NCBI GenBank assembly: GCA_013397795.1
Contig: VZTJ01003846.1
Coordinates: 727,352-791,351, forward strand
Length of the DNA: 64,000 nucleotides
Direction: 5' to 3'
DNA from: Orthonyx spaldingii
Taxonomy: Eukaryota > Chordata > Aves > Passeriformes > Orthonychidae
Positions 50,427 to 63,100 of this stretch are shown here, in pieces. Position numbers and translations under genes: made by a program. Each line of letters starts with the position of its first letter. Position 1 is the first letter of the stretch. The notes beneath the pieces are model-generated. The model searched no databases and was not told the DNA's origin. It was given only the letters and a program-made list of their open reading frames with translations.

Positions 50427-53400
50427 CTTCAGTCCTGCATCCTTTGCCTAGTACCATCTTGATCCCACAGAAATTTTACGTGTGCTTGACTTCATGCACA
50501 AGGGACTTCAGTGTTGCTGTTCAAGCTTCATACATGTAAGAACATTTGTAGGTGTTGGCAGGAACGTTTACTGGAATTTGCTGCAGGACTCCTCGCTTTT
50601 GTCTCAGCATTCCTAATTAGAGCTGTGCACTTCCATTTACCACAAGCTGTAGATCTTTGGAAGTAAATTATTAAAAATAATAATGGGCCATGTAAATTAT
50701 GCAGGCCTAGTAGAAGTAACCGTGCAATTGTCAGTTGTGTTCTTGTCCTGCATTATAGTATATCATCTCTTTATTGTTTTGTACATGATTTGAGAATGGT
50801 ACCTAAATTCAATGACCAGCCCCTTTAAGAGGGAATCTTTTTCTCTTTGTCTGTCAGAAACAAATAATGTCACCGAACACTACATATTACTGCTTTACTG
50901 AAGGTCTTTATTTGGGTGGAAAAAGTGTTCCTAAATTAAAGATGTGTTTGTAATACATCTTTAGGATGTCCTGAATATTAGCATTCTTTCATGGTGATTT
51001 TTTCCAGTATATGAATCTGATTCCATGACAAAATTATATTGATATTACATGATTCTTCTGTTCTTCCCCCTCATAGTCTGCAGGCTTCAAATTCTTGTTC
51101 TAAAAATTTGTTGTCTAAAAATTCATGGGAAATCTTTCAGCTGACTGCTAAGCAAAAGGATTTCTGGGAAGTAGTGTTTGACAGGATCAGATATCTGTAG
51201 TGTTTAGTAATGTCTGCTGAAATTTTTTTAATTTTTCAGAGGAAAAATAATGCCACACAACAGTAATCTGAATGTAAATACACTGAAAAACTAGATATCT
51301 TTAATTTTTTTCACATACACAAAGTTACTGATTGCATTATTGCTTTTAATGGCTGCTTGTGTCCAGTTTAATTCTAGAAATTGCTTTTCTTGTCCAAATC
51401 AGCAGAGGAGCAGCAGAACTAGGGAGGGTAATGCTTAAATGTTTTTCCTAACTATATCTAATTGCAATAAGGCTGCACCTACATAATTCATCAATATTCA
51501 GTTATAACTTTTTTTGGTAAGTGTATGAATGTTTTTATCACTGGAAACTGTCTACCTTTCCTGTGTTCTTAAGATGAACATCTAAGGAAAGCCCATGTTT
51601 TGTCTTGTTTTCTTTTGATTTTGCCTTTTAGAGGGCATATGACCGTATCCAAAGCCTGCAGTGAGTGTTCAGCATCTGAATGTATTTGTGTCAAGCAGCT
51701 GCAGTGATAATAGGCTGCGGATGATGCAGTCTGCATTGTTAAGTCTTCAGGGAGCTTTGCTCTGATAAACCAAGCTTCATTCCACTGACGCATCTCAAAG
51801 AATAAAGGGAGCAGAAATGAGCAATGTTATAAGTCCCAGATTAAGTTAGAGAGATGCACGATGTATGAAAGAGCTTTTTGGTCCGTGACTAAATACACAA
51901 TTTTTCATCTGTGTTGTCTGTGCAAGAAAATAAATGTTACTGTTTTGGAAAGTGTCTTACCTCCCCTAGCTCCTTCCAGCCTTAATCTGGGTTCAGTAGC
52001 AAGGCTGTCAACCACATGTTGTGTATCTACAGTATTACTTTATTTTTTTAATGCAACAGAAATGTCTCCTGCATTCCTTTTGGTCTTGTGTTTTGAATGT
52101 GCTTTGAATTCCTATTATTTTTCTTGATTTTCTACCAAGAAGTTGATATAACTTGTACAATGAAGTGTAATGCAAATCTCTCTAACCTCACATGACTAGA
52201 TATTAGAATATGGGTAACATTGAATCTGAAATTAGTTTGTCTGTTCCTTTGCTTCTTTGTTGAGTAATCGTGTATAATTGCCACTAGCAAGGCTTTGGCT
52301 TAGCTTCTTGCTATGGCTGTGTAAGATATGTAGTTGGTTAAGAGTATGGGTACAAGTTTGGTATGTTAAGAATTAGAGATTTTGACCTTTTCTGGATGTT
52401 CCCTGAATAAAATTTGATAGTGTGATGGCGGAGAGGTATTTTACTTCTGCAGTCTTATTTATGAAAACTGATTCTCAGTTTCTGAACGAGGACTGGTAAC
52501 ACGAAGTACTGACTGGAACTGCTGCAGGCTTTGACTCAGCACTTCTGTTGTTCTCTAAAGAAGTGTATCTGCTCTCCTCTTTTAGCTCTCCCAAAAGATG
52601 CAGACAGATTCAGGGCCCAAGTAATAAATAGCAGGAGCTGGGTACAAGTACTTAGAGTGCCTTGAACAAATGCTAACTTGTTTCAGCCTGAGCTCCTTGA
52701 TCCTGTGATTTGCAACAGTGTATGGAGATATCACCATCAGAGTTTTATATAGTTCTCGGCAGCATGAAGAAGCTCAAAGCTACAGAGGAACCCTTGGATA
52801 TTTAGCCCTTTGTTAGCAAAGCGTTTTGTTTCTGTTTATCAATAAAAAATATGAATTTGAAAGGTTCAGTTTCTCAACAAGTATTAAGAGAATACATTTT
52901 TTAGAAGCCTTGCTGGTAGTGCCTTTGTTGGAATAAGGAGAGAAGTGATATTGGAGAAACAAGCTGGGGCTGTGGTAAAAACTGTAGCACCCATAGACTT
53001 TCAGAGCTGTATTTCAGTTTCAAGAAATAAATCTTGAAAGAATAGCTCTAAAACTACGTGTGAGATTTTTGGTTTTCTTTTCATGATTATCCTTGGGTAT
53101 TGTCTCGTTGTTTTATTATGTCTGAATTTTGTACCTGTGTATTTCTTTATACGGAGAATATGAAAATTATGAATAGAATTTCTGTAAATTTAAGAAGTTT
53201 TGTGTTTCATGTATATAATTGTACAATACTTGGATTTTTTTTGGTTTTGTTTTTGTTTTATTTTATTATGTCCACCAACCTTTTTTCTTGGTCATACCCA
53301 GACTGGTATATCACTGTAGAATACTAGGAAATTTAGCATAATTTACTTTTAGGTGGGTTTATGTTACCACAACTAAATGAAACTTATCACATGACTATTC

Positions 53401-56400
53401 CTTTAGTAAAAACATTATGCAAACACTTTCTAGTACTAAACTGATAGAGGTGCAGAGTTCCATTCTGCTTTTTGATCAGAAACGTAGCATAGATAATAAA
53501 GAGAGATGGCTATTTTGATAGACTTTATACCCTTTAAAAATCTCTCCAAAACTTTAATATTTATAAGTTATAATCCTGTTGCCAACTTCAGTCTGTTATC
53601 TCCTAATGACAGTTCCAGGTGCCAAAACAATGAACTGTATGTTTATATGATGTTCCTTCATAAGAAACAAGTGAGTTCAGCTCTTGTACTGCTTTTGTGA
53701 AATTGCCAAGATAAATGGAGATGGAAAGGAGCAGTGGAATCTAAACACGTTTGTATGTGTATATATAGGGAAAAAGGAGGGAGCTGTTTAGTCACCCAGA
53801 ATCTGTGAATACATGTTGCAATATCAACATAGCACAGTAGCAGTGAGTGAGCTTGAGGTCCTGGATGGTATTTCTCGCTGCTAACAGATTGTTGCCTCTA
53901 GGAGTACATTTCTTGAATAAATAAATAAGAATGTAGCTAGTAAATGCAAGAAGATTGTGGTAGTTACCTGTAGTTTGGACTGTCTGGTGTTCTGCTTAAC
54001 TTCTTTTATTGGTTTAATGTACTAGCTGGAGTATGTAGGGTTACATTCAACCAGGTGAAACTTTTTGCAATATTTATCTTAACCCCCCCAATATTTCTTT
54101 CTGAAGAAAATTCTTATAGGGTATTTGATCAAAAGTGCAATATATGAAAAAGCAGAGATCATCCCATATTATGCAGTAAAGAGGTCAGATTTATTTTTCA
54201 TAGTTTTTAAAGAAAGTTAGCAATGTAACAAATATTTGGTTGCCATTGCAGGGGATATGTTTTTAGTTGTTAGCTGAGGCTCTCTGCTCAGTTGCTCTTC
54301 TTCTGCTTTCTGTTTTCTGATATTTGTTGCTTTCTTAGCCTGTATCCTGAGAGCATGACAGCATCACAGTGAACAATAATAGTGTAAAGGGTAGCATAAC
54401 ATGTTTTGGGGTGTCACAGGCTACATGTCCAGGAAGATTTATTGTAATTTTTTTGTCTAACATTTGGGTCAGCACAGAATATGAAATGTCACTGAGTAAA
54501 CTCCATTCCAGGTTGTCTCTAATCTTTGAACAGAAATTAAGTCTCTGAGCATTTTGTTCTAGTAGGATAAGAGAGCCCATAAAAGATTATATTTGCATAT
54601 CAAATATGGATAAACATTTACAGTAAAATTGTTCATACCAGCATTTAATATATGTGCTATTTAACTTTAAAAGCTCTGAACAATAAAGTTATATGGAAGT
54701 CTTTTGCACATTGATGCTCTTATTTTTCCATTATTTATCGGTATTTAATCTGAAGAGCTTCTGTGATTGCTTACTGCTTTTAGGGTTTATGTTTGTGAGG
54801 GTTTTTTGTTTGTTTGTTTAATTTTAATTTTTTTTAAGGCATGGTATGCTCTTTTGAGAGTCATCAACTTGCTTAGCATATGAGATTAGAAACTCTCAGG
54901 AGGGATTTTGAACAGTTGCAATACATTATTTTTTATAATAAGGAAACTGGAAGGATGAAATTATTTTGATTCTTTGAGGCAGCTGTAATCTTTTCTCACC
55001 CTTCCTTGAAAGCAACGTCTCTGTTGTGGAGAAAGTGAAATTCAGAGTAGGAGGGGTGATGGCAATATGGGTTTGAGTGAACCAAGCTTGGAAGGGTGGG
55101 AGTATCAGTGCAGAGAGAGAAGAGCTGAGATCTGAGTTTCACTGCCGATTTTTGGGTCCTGCACATTATATAGCAAGTGTCTACTGATTCTTTGTGCTGA
55201 GAAATGCTTTTTGCCTTCTCCTTATAATGCAGAATTTTCCAAAGTAACACTCAGACTTTTTGTGAGTGGTATTTATCCTGCACATCACTTAACAATGCTA
55301 ATGCATTCCTGGATTAAACAATGGCTAAAGTGTAAGAAGTAGTCTAGGTACGATGCTTTTCAAATTAAAGGTGGTAGAATCCATGTTAAAAACATCTTAT
55401 TAATAATGTCAATATGTGTGAGCAAGAGTTGTTTGAAATTGACTGCAGTGGATTCAGTGTTTACTTACCATTGGATGAAGGTTACTGCACAAGAAGGTTC
55501 TATCTTGTGCAACAAAATCTAGTCTTTATTAAAAATAAATGAGCTGTCATATAGTATTTCCTTTGCTATTTGTGTGAAGCATCTGTGAAAAGTACATTAT
55601 GTTCAAGTATGAAGATTATCTTATTATGGCCATCTTGATTTTATTTTTTTTCCCTTCCCCTTGGAATGAGGTAAATGCATAAACACTGTTGGAAGACAGA
55701 CCTAATAAGATGCTCTGTATTATTTACTAACGGCCGTGTATTTCGGATTTCAGTTTAATTTAGGTGAGTAAAAAAAAAACTTGTGTGGATCTCCAGAAGG
55801 GTTAATCCAGCCTGGAAAACTTGGTAGAGTGATGGCAGATGAAAGTTAGCAAAGACACAAGTGAGAGACTGCTTATGATTCAGAGCCTGTACATTCTCTC
55901 TTGGTCAGGGAGGTTTCATCAGGAAACATTCTTTAGATTTTCCTTGTTAGTTTTTGTCAAAATTATCTACTACACAGAAACCAATAAAGAACAAACAAGA
56001 AGTATTAGAAAAGCAATGAGAAACTATAAAAAACTATACAGAAAAAGAGTTATTGTAGTAAGACTGAGTTGCTGTTATTACCACTTCAGTGTAGTGTTCA
56101 TGAAAGAAGTTCATGTAAGGATACAAAACAAGTATTGTAACAATAGAATTTCAAATGCAGACGGTGTCTGATATATAAAAAGCAATTTGCAAATATTTTA
56201 AACACCCTTCTTTTGATAACTGTAATATGCAACTTAAAGTGCTTTTCATGAGCACCCATTAGCACACTTGCATTCTAGGAATTGGCTTGGATGAATTATG
56301 CAGAGTAATGAAATATACAGTGAAGGCTGGTCAGATACTACCCTTGATATGTTCTCATGTATGGTAAAGATGCATGAAATGTGGCATTATAAACCTGAAG

Positions 56401-56485
56401 ATAGCAAACCTTGAGCAGACGCAATAGAACTGGAGGTGTCTGCAATGTAAAGAAAAATTAGACAGTTTCATGAAATCCAACTCGC

Positions 56486-57020
56486 TGTGTGGCTTAGTTG
56501 CTGTCCAGGAACAGCCCAGTCAGTTGCTCACTCCCCACCTTAAATGGGATAAGGGAGAGAACTGGAAAAACAAAACCAAGAAAACTCTTGTGAGTCAAAC
56601 TCAAGGGAGCGCAGTTAAAATAAAGAGGTGGGACACCCTTTCTAGCCCCAGTGATGCAAAAGCCATCACACTACCTCCCAGAAGCAGACTGAGGCCTAGT
56701 GAGTCTCCAGGCAATGGCTACTTTGGAAGGATTGTCCCTCAGTTTTTATGGCTGAGTGTGACATTGCAGGGAGTGGAATATGCCTTTGGTCAGTTAGGTT
56801 CAGCTGTTGTGGTTATGTCTGCTCCCAGCCTCTTGGCCATCCTTAACCGGCCTGCTGCAGTGTCAGAACAAGAAGCAGAGTCGCTGTGACACTGTGCAGG
56901 CACTGTTCTGCATTAGCTAAAACACTGCTCTGTTATCCCCACACCAGTCAGCCACAAGTCCAGAACACAGCACAGCATGGGCCACTGAGGAGAAAGTTAA
57001 CTGTATCCCAGTGAGACTCA
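56486..57020 (-). mobile_element. solo LTR of an avian ERV-L-like endogenous retrovirus
   Basis: Read on the minus strand it opens near 57020 with 'actgggatacagttaacttt', then 'gtgttctggacttgtgg'. It continues with 'aactgaccaaaggcatattc', a TATA-like 'gccataaaaactg', 'gagtttgactcacaagagtt', 'ttctctcccttatcccattt' and 'gtggggagtgagc', ending in 'aagccacaca'. These match, in order, the U3-R-U5 landmarks of the same broad avian LTR type as the copy at 21767-22222. Length is about 535 bases, with no adjoining internal viral sequence, so it is a solo LTR. A 139-codon plus-strand frame (56470-56889) lies antisense to it and is not a gene. Ends are approximate and no convincing target duplication is visible. 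Confidence 0.8.
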
Positions 57021-58617
57021 CTCCTCTGTCTTAGACACTTCTCGAACACACTTTCTGTGGTACATAAATGCTGAAAGGAATGGGTATAGACTTGCTAACT
57101 AAGGTTTTAGTTCTTTATCTGGGTTCATGAGGAATAGCAAATTCATTTCACTTGTGCAAGTTCTGCATAAGTTGGGACAGTCTCAAAATCAGCTTTATGC
57201 TATAAAATTGGAGATAATCAGTACCTCTTTTTTCATCTTCTGTGGCATTGCTGTTTACAAGATGAGGTAATCAATTGCTTTGAGGCTTAGATAACGAAGT
57301 ATGTTGAAATTGAATTGATTCTTGGATTAAGGAAGTTTTACAATCAATTTAAGAAACTGTGAGCCTCGAGCAAATGAATATTTTATTCCATATCTGCTCA
57401 AGTTCTGTCATATGTTTTTAAAACCTACAAAAGGCTGAATTATTTGTGGAAGTAAAATTTTATAGTGACGCTGTTGCAGTCAAACTATTGCAAATCGCTG
57501 TTAGGGGTTAATCTCTTTGTTTCCAATTCTGTTTCAGAAAAGACTATGGAATAATGCCAATTTTCTTTACCATCAAGGATATTTAAAACTGTTATCCTAG
57601 TTCTCTGGTATCAGAGTCTCTTGTGTCTCTGCTGGAGAAAGGAGGCCAAAACTAAGGGGTGGTGAAGATCAACCATCTACACAAATGCTTACTTATTTCA
57701 AAGAGAAGAAAGAGCTTTAATAAAATGTATCTGTTGTCATTATTCTAATATTTGGACCAGATAATGCACTAATTCAACTTTAATTACAGATGATTAATTT
57801 CTTCAGTCTTGAGCACATGGGATGTCAGGAAAATTGTTTGCCTGAAGCACCTTTGTTTAAATAAGCAATGACATGATGTGTGAACATTAATCATGACCTT
57901 AACTGAAGGTAATAGCATTTTTTCCCTGTTTTGGGCACAGTTTGTGGTAACATTGGAAAATGCAGGCTGCAAAAGAATTAAAGATTTTACTTTCCAGATA
58001 TTATTTATTTTAACGAGGAATCAAAATTCTTGTTACCCTGGTAATTCCTTTTTAGTATTTTTATTAAGATTTTTCCCTTTGCATGTGTGATGTTCTCTAG
58101 GTACCAAAGAGCTTTAGAGATTTCTATTTCTATTATAAGTTGCAAATGAAAAATGGATTGTTTTAAATTTTAACAAGTGCACCCTTCTTCAGGGAGAGTT
58201 TAGATGCTAAAATGAAAATTTGTAGTCTACCTACTAAAAGTTGCTTTTCTTGCCCTGAAAATTTGCCAGTCACACTGAGTGGAATTCATTTTACCTTGAT
58301 GTAGTCATTGGAAATCAAATGCATTTCACCTTATATGATATGTTTTGCTTATTCTGATGAGAAGATGAACTGCATGTAAATAGGTCAGATATCATACATA
58401 ATAGTTGTCTACAAGATATGTTTCATCCACTTTGATTAAATTCAGGTAGGGGAGGTATCTTTCAGAGTTCTTGTGCCAATGTTATTGGTTTTTTTTATTT
58501 TAAACCCTCAGTCTTCTTTTTAGAACAGACCATTTATAGAGAGTTTTACTGCAAGACATGTATGTGCTCTTGTCCTGCCACTTCTTTTATTAAGCCTTTT
58601 TATTTCTATCTGTTCTT
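57021..58617. other. non-coding stretch
   Basis: No gene or recognisable repeat was seen on either strand. Confidence 0.5.
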
Positions 58618-58735
58618 GTTAGGAGCCAGGACCATGTTGTTTCAGGAGTGAAAAATACAGAGAAAGTGAAGACAGTCCCTGCACCAAAAGGGTCCAAGTT
58701 TAAAAATAGGAAAAGAAACAACAGACAAATATGTC
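58618..58735 (+). mobile_element. ancient amniote MIR-like SINE fragment (second copy)
   Basis: The block 'gaagacagtccctgcaccaa', followed by 'agggtccaagtttaaaaata' and 'acaacagacaaat', matches the central 'agacagtccctgccccaaag' and 'agcttacaatctaaa' core of the family seen at 15700-15875. Upstream, 'ggagccaggaccatgttg' fits the preceding block. It is shorter and lacks the 3' half. Confidence is lower because only the core is clear. Confidence 0.5.
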
Positions 58736-60029
58736 AGCGTGATAATGATGATCTTGTGCCAATAGTCTAAAAGTGACCTTTATGCTTTGTGTAGGAGAGA
58801 GATTTTGCTGAAAGTTGGGCTGAATGCTTAATTGTAACATAGTAGTTATTAAGGGGTGACAAAAAAATTATTTCAGGTCAAAAAAGTGTGTCCTGTTTTG
58901 GACTGGAAAGCCTGGTGGTTGGGTGGGTAGTGGTGGTGTTGAGTCTTGTCTCACATGGCCACTTTTCAGTTGTCTGATGGGGAGCCCTGTTGAATACTTG
59001 CATGAAGAGTGTTGTGTGGCAAGTGAAGCCAACGGCTGTGCCGTTTAATGCTTTTTACAGTGATTGTCATTATTGGGCATGGATAGTAAACAAATGTGTA
59101 GAGGTTAGATGATTTTGTACGGTTATAATGTGCTTCCAGGGAAAATTCAGAGTTTTGTCAAAAGGCTAGCAAAAGTCTTAACAGTGCAGAACGTTTTATT
59201 ACAAGAGAAGATAGTTATACCTTTTTAGCATGCTATGTCTGTTTCTTCTTGAGCTTTCATTAGGATTAATTTATTTCAAGCTGCCATTGCATGAGGAAAC
59301 AAATACGAACATGTTTTATGGGAGTGTCTGCATTTAGGTTTTAGAGAGAACTACCTGCCTACAGCTTCCACAGACATTGGTTTAACCCACATGTGCTCAG
59401 TACTTCTGAAACAATTTTCTTGATCTAACTTAAAGAGTAAACGTGGGCCTTGAATCTGAGTTCTACCTCTCTGAAAACAAACAAGACAGAATTATGCTAT
59501 CTTTTGACTTGGGAGGGGGAATAGTTGGTGGACAGTATTTTTATGCAGCCTCCTTATATATTTTTATGTTGCCTTCCAACCTCCTTCTGGGGGTTGCTAC
59601 AAGGATTCAAATGCCCATGTAGTGGAGCCACTTAAAGTAGTGGTGTTGCTTAATACTGGCCCTTGTTTTTCTTCTGTCACTGGTTTGTAGCCACCTTTTT
59701 TCCACTGCCCCATGACTGTACTGTCTGGGAAGCCACCATGGGTGGGGATGAGGAGAGATGGCTGGGGAACTGGAAGAGGGTCAAGGGATGGGATGAAGAG
59801 CAGATAAAGCCCAAGGAGAGGAATGGGGCTGCTGGAGGAATTGATAGCCCCTGCTTGTGGACCAATTTAATGTGAAATCATGTCTTTTCATGCCTGTTCT
59901 AACAGACAGGTCTATTTCTGATATGATCTCTTAATTCTCAATCATACTGCCAGTGCTTGAAGAATTATGTAAAAATACTCTGATGTTATGTTAATTTTCA
60001 GTAAACTTTATTTTGCTATTGAACTTCAG
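58736..60029. other. non-coding stretch, partly GC-elevated
   Basis: GC is mildly raised at about 58900-59040 and 59680-59870. The frame at 59663-59875 (70 codons) and its antisense counterpart are not recognisable. No transposon was identified. Confidence 0.45.
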
Positions 60030-60143
60030 GATCAAAAGTTGGAGCATGGCTATGGCCCTGCACTGATTGGGGGGATGGTGGTGGTTACTCTCTGGTCCCA
60101 GCAGACTGTGTGGATTTACTCCCACGGGTCTAGAAGCACTCAG
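60030..60143 (+). other. candidate isolated exon (114 bp), unproven
   Basis: The segment is preceded by a T-rich stretch ending in 'gaacttcag', an acceptor-like site, and followed by 'cag|gtaatt', a donor-like site. It is exactly 38 codons long and open in the first frame; the translation begins DQKLEHGYGPALIGG and ends WIYSHGSRSTQ. The second frame is closed early and the third frame closes near the end. GC content is higher than in the flanks. I do not recognise the peptide and see no partner exons. A chance open segment or a decayed repeat is at least as likely. Confidence 0.2.
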
Positions 60144-63100
60144 GTAATTCAAATGTTGCAGCATTTGCTTCCTGCCTGCAATTAACTAGATTGTAATATG
60201 ATTATTTCACTATTTGTTGATATTATCTGAGGTATTTGATTGCACGGTAGATAGTTCTCATATTACAACCAGGAAAGTCAGCCATGAAACCTTAGAATAA
60301 TTGTGTGGTTGATATTTTAGCTAGACAAAAGTAATTCCTTTAACAGATGAAAACTACAGTTCTCTTGTGTGTAACCCAATGAAAATCAGTGTAGAATGTA
60401 TTTCAGATAAACTTATCTCAGTTTGAAACATCTCTATCCCTGTTGGGAAAAGTATGACAAAATATCACCCCAGGTCAACCTATTTGTAAGTATGTGGGGG
60501 GACTTCAATTTCAAGGTTTGGATCTATTTTTAACTTTATGTCAATAACTAAACAAATGTAAATTGAATCCTTGGAATTCAGTAAAATTATTGGTCACATT
60601 ATTTTTGCATTAGGTACCTCACTTCTATTTTTCTGCTGAGTGTGGGAATGTATTTACAAAATTTTGTTGTGCCATCTAGCTTTGAAGAACTAGACCACTA
60701 ATATAAGAAGAGATTTTCTGTCTGCCTTTGTCTTAAATAGAAAAGAATTCTGATTCTCTTTCTTCCTGTGCTTGTGTGATAAACTCAAAGAACTGAAGTA
60801 TACACTTGATAGTGTAAGGTGAGTTTAAAATCCACAGCACTGCGTATTAGTATCAGAATTTTATAAAATTTCTTACTAACTGTTCAGTCATAGCCTTTTA
60901 TAAAAGAGATTTAGGTTTTTTAACTGCAGAGCTTATATTTCAGCAACTTATGCTGTGGAACCACTGCTCTTCCCTTTCAGTTGCATACAAGAGTTCTGGC
61001 AATTTTAGCAATTATGTACCTGAGGAATTTATATGCAATATATCTATTCTTTAATAAGATTTAAATTCTGTGGAAGGAGTTACTGCAGAGACATAAAGTG
61101 TTTCCCAGTGGTACTGGCTGAAGTTCTCCAGTGGCCCTTAGAACATCTGATTAAGGCTGTAAGAAGAGTAAGTAAGGAGTAAGAGCTTAATAATGGAGGG
61201 TTACAGTGCTTGGCAGAAGATCATGGATTGATTACCGAGTATTTATAATTTTCTGCTAAAATCTGGTCATTTCTCAGAACTTGGACATTTGACCTTTTTT
61301 CCCAAGTTTCCCCACTTTGTAGCTATAAATAATGGTATTGCCTTTAACTGTAAAGCCACTTTTAAGAATTATACTTTCTTTTTGAAACGGATGGCAAATT
61401 AGAAAATTTATGCAAGTTATTTAATATCAGACCATTAGTTTTAGATTCATTTTAGTGGAGAACACTTTGCATATAAATTGTCAGTGCAATTCTCTACTCT
61501 TCTGTTTGGGATGAATATCAAAAAGACAAATTTTATGATTGGGATGGTGAAATTTATTTGATATAGATAGAGAGGTGATGCACTTCTGTCCATCATGGTT
61601 TGCTTTTTTTCAGTACTTGAATGATACTGAATTTGGCTTGATGTTTGTTCACTCTGTCTATTAGCTTCCTTTTTTTCTTGACACTGCTTTTCTGCAGGTT
61701 TTCCTTCAACAGGGCTGAATAGTGGTGACTGCCAATTTTGTTGTTAAAAATAATATTGGACAGATGTTTATTTTCCTGAAATAAACTGCAATGCATAGAT
61801 GTTGGGTACTATGGAAGGAAAATGTGATAGCTGGTAGTCAATATTTCTTGCTTAGTATTCCCTTTTTTTCACTACACCATAAAAGCTAGTCTGTCATTGG
61901 TGCAGATAGAATTTCCATGATCATTGACCTGTTTTGCATTTGAAATCAATTTAGTGTTTATGAAAGGCTTCAGGAAGTTATTGTGATTGACAGAAGTCTG
62001 TCTGAGCATCCTGAAGTGTACATGGAATTTTTTTGTCTGTTTCATGGTTCACAGCTCTTCAACTGAGGAACCATATGCAAGAATGAAAACCCATAATTCT
62101 CATGGTGGTTGATGTTCTTTTGTTTTGTTTTTTATCTTGTTACTGGTTTGTGGGAGAAGATGTTTTCCCCCCTTTTTTCCTTTTTCATAATTTGTTTGGT
62201 TTGCTTTTGTTTGCTTTAAGACATGAATGTCTCTGATAAGGTTACTATCAGAAGTACTAATTAAATATAATGATAGTAGTTATTTTTAGTTTAATTTACT
62301 AAGCAGAACATGAACAGTGTTAGTTTTCCCTGTAGTGTCTAGTGAAAGGAAAGCTTTGCACCCACTCTCCCAATTCAGCACTGAAAAGAAATACATATTT
62401 TATTGAACTGACCAACAACCTTATAATGTCTAGTAGAATTTTACTTCTTATGCCTTATGCTTACATGTCTGTAGTTATAGAGGACAGAGAATGTACTATT
62501 TGTTGGCATTTTATGTAGATTATGCCATTTCATAAGGCTAATTGTAATTTTGTACTTCATTCTGATATCATCTTTGAAATATTTTATGTGTATTAATAAA
62601 GTCAAGATTACTGTGTGGAATCATAGTATTTAGAAAGCAATGTGATATTTGGAATCTGGCTTTTTGATTTTGCTTCTATAGAGCCATAACATATGCCCTA
62701 CCTGCTGCTATTATCAGTCCCTATCACCATTTAAAAAAAGGGACTGTGGGGAACATTAAGAAAATGCTGTTTTGCAGTCACTGCTACATTTTGATTGAAT
62801 GGGCAGGATTTATACATAATGCTCTCAAGGTTTATTTGTGTATTATATTGTATGTGTGTCTCTTACATAGCCTTGGAATACATATAATAAAATTAGACCA
62901 AGGTGGGGAGCCAAAAATATGAGCCATGGAGCCTTTCATGCCAGACTGAAGAGAATCAGTTTTGGGTTTTTTTTTACTAGATAAGGTGAAAAAATACTTC
63001 TACAATATAGCCAAATGTGTTTTGCTTTAAAAGTGCATACATCAGTATCATGTTCTATGAGATAACCTTTAGTATAAACTGAGATGATATCAGGAGATCA

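Larger units (their letters stand above)
47114..56485. other. repeat-poor non-coding stretch
   Basis: I recognise no gene or mobile element in about 9.4 kb. It contains small perfect tandem duplications at 49781-49816 and 50401-50426 and a T run at about 49443-49454. Open frames (for example 55839-56171, 110 codons) show no domain. This fits intergenic or intronic DNA. Confidence 0.5.

Noticed and set aside
56470..56889. 139-codon plus-strand open frame
   Set aside because: It lies antisense across the minus-strand solo LTR; landmarks of the LTR explain the sequence.
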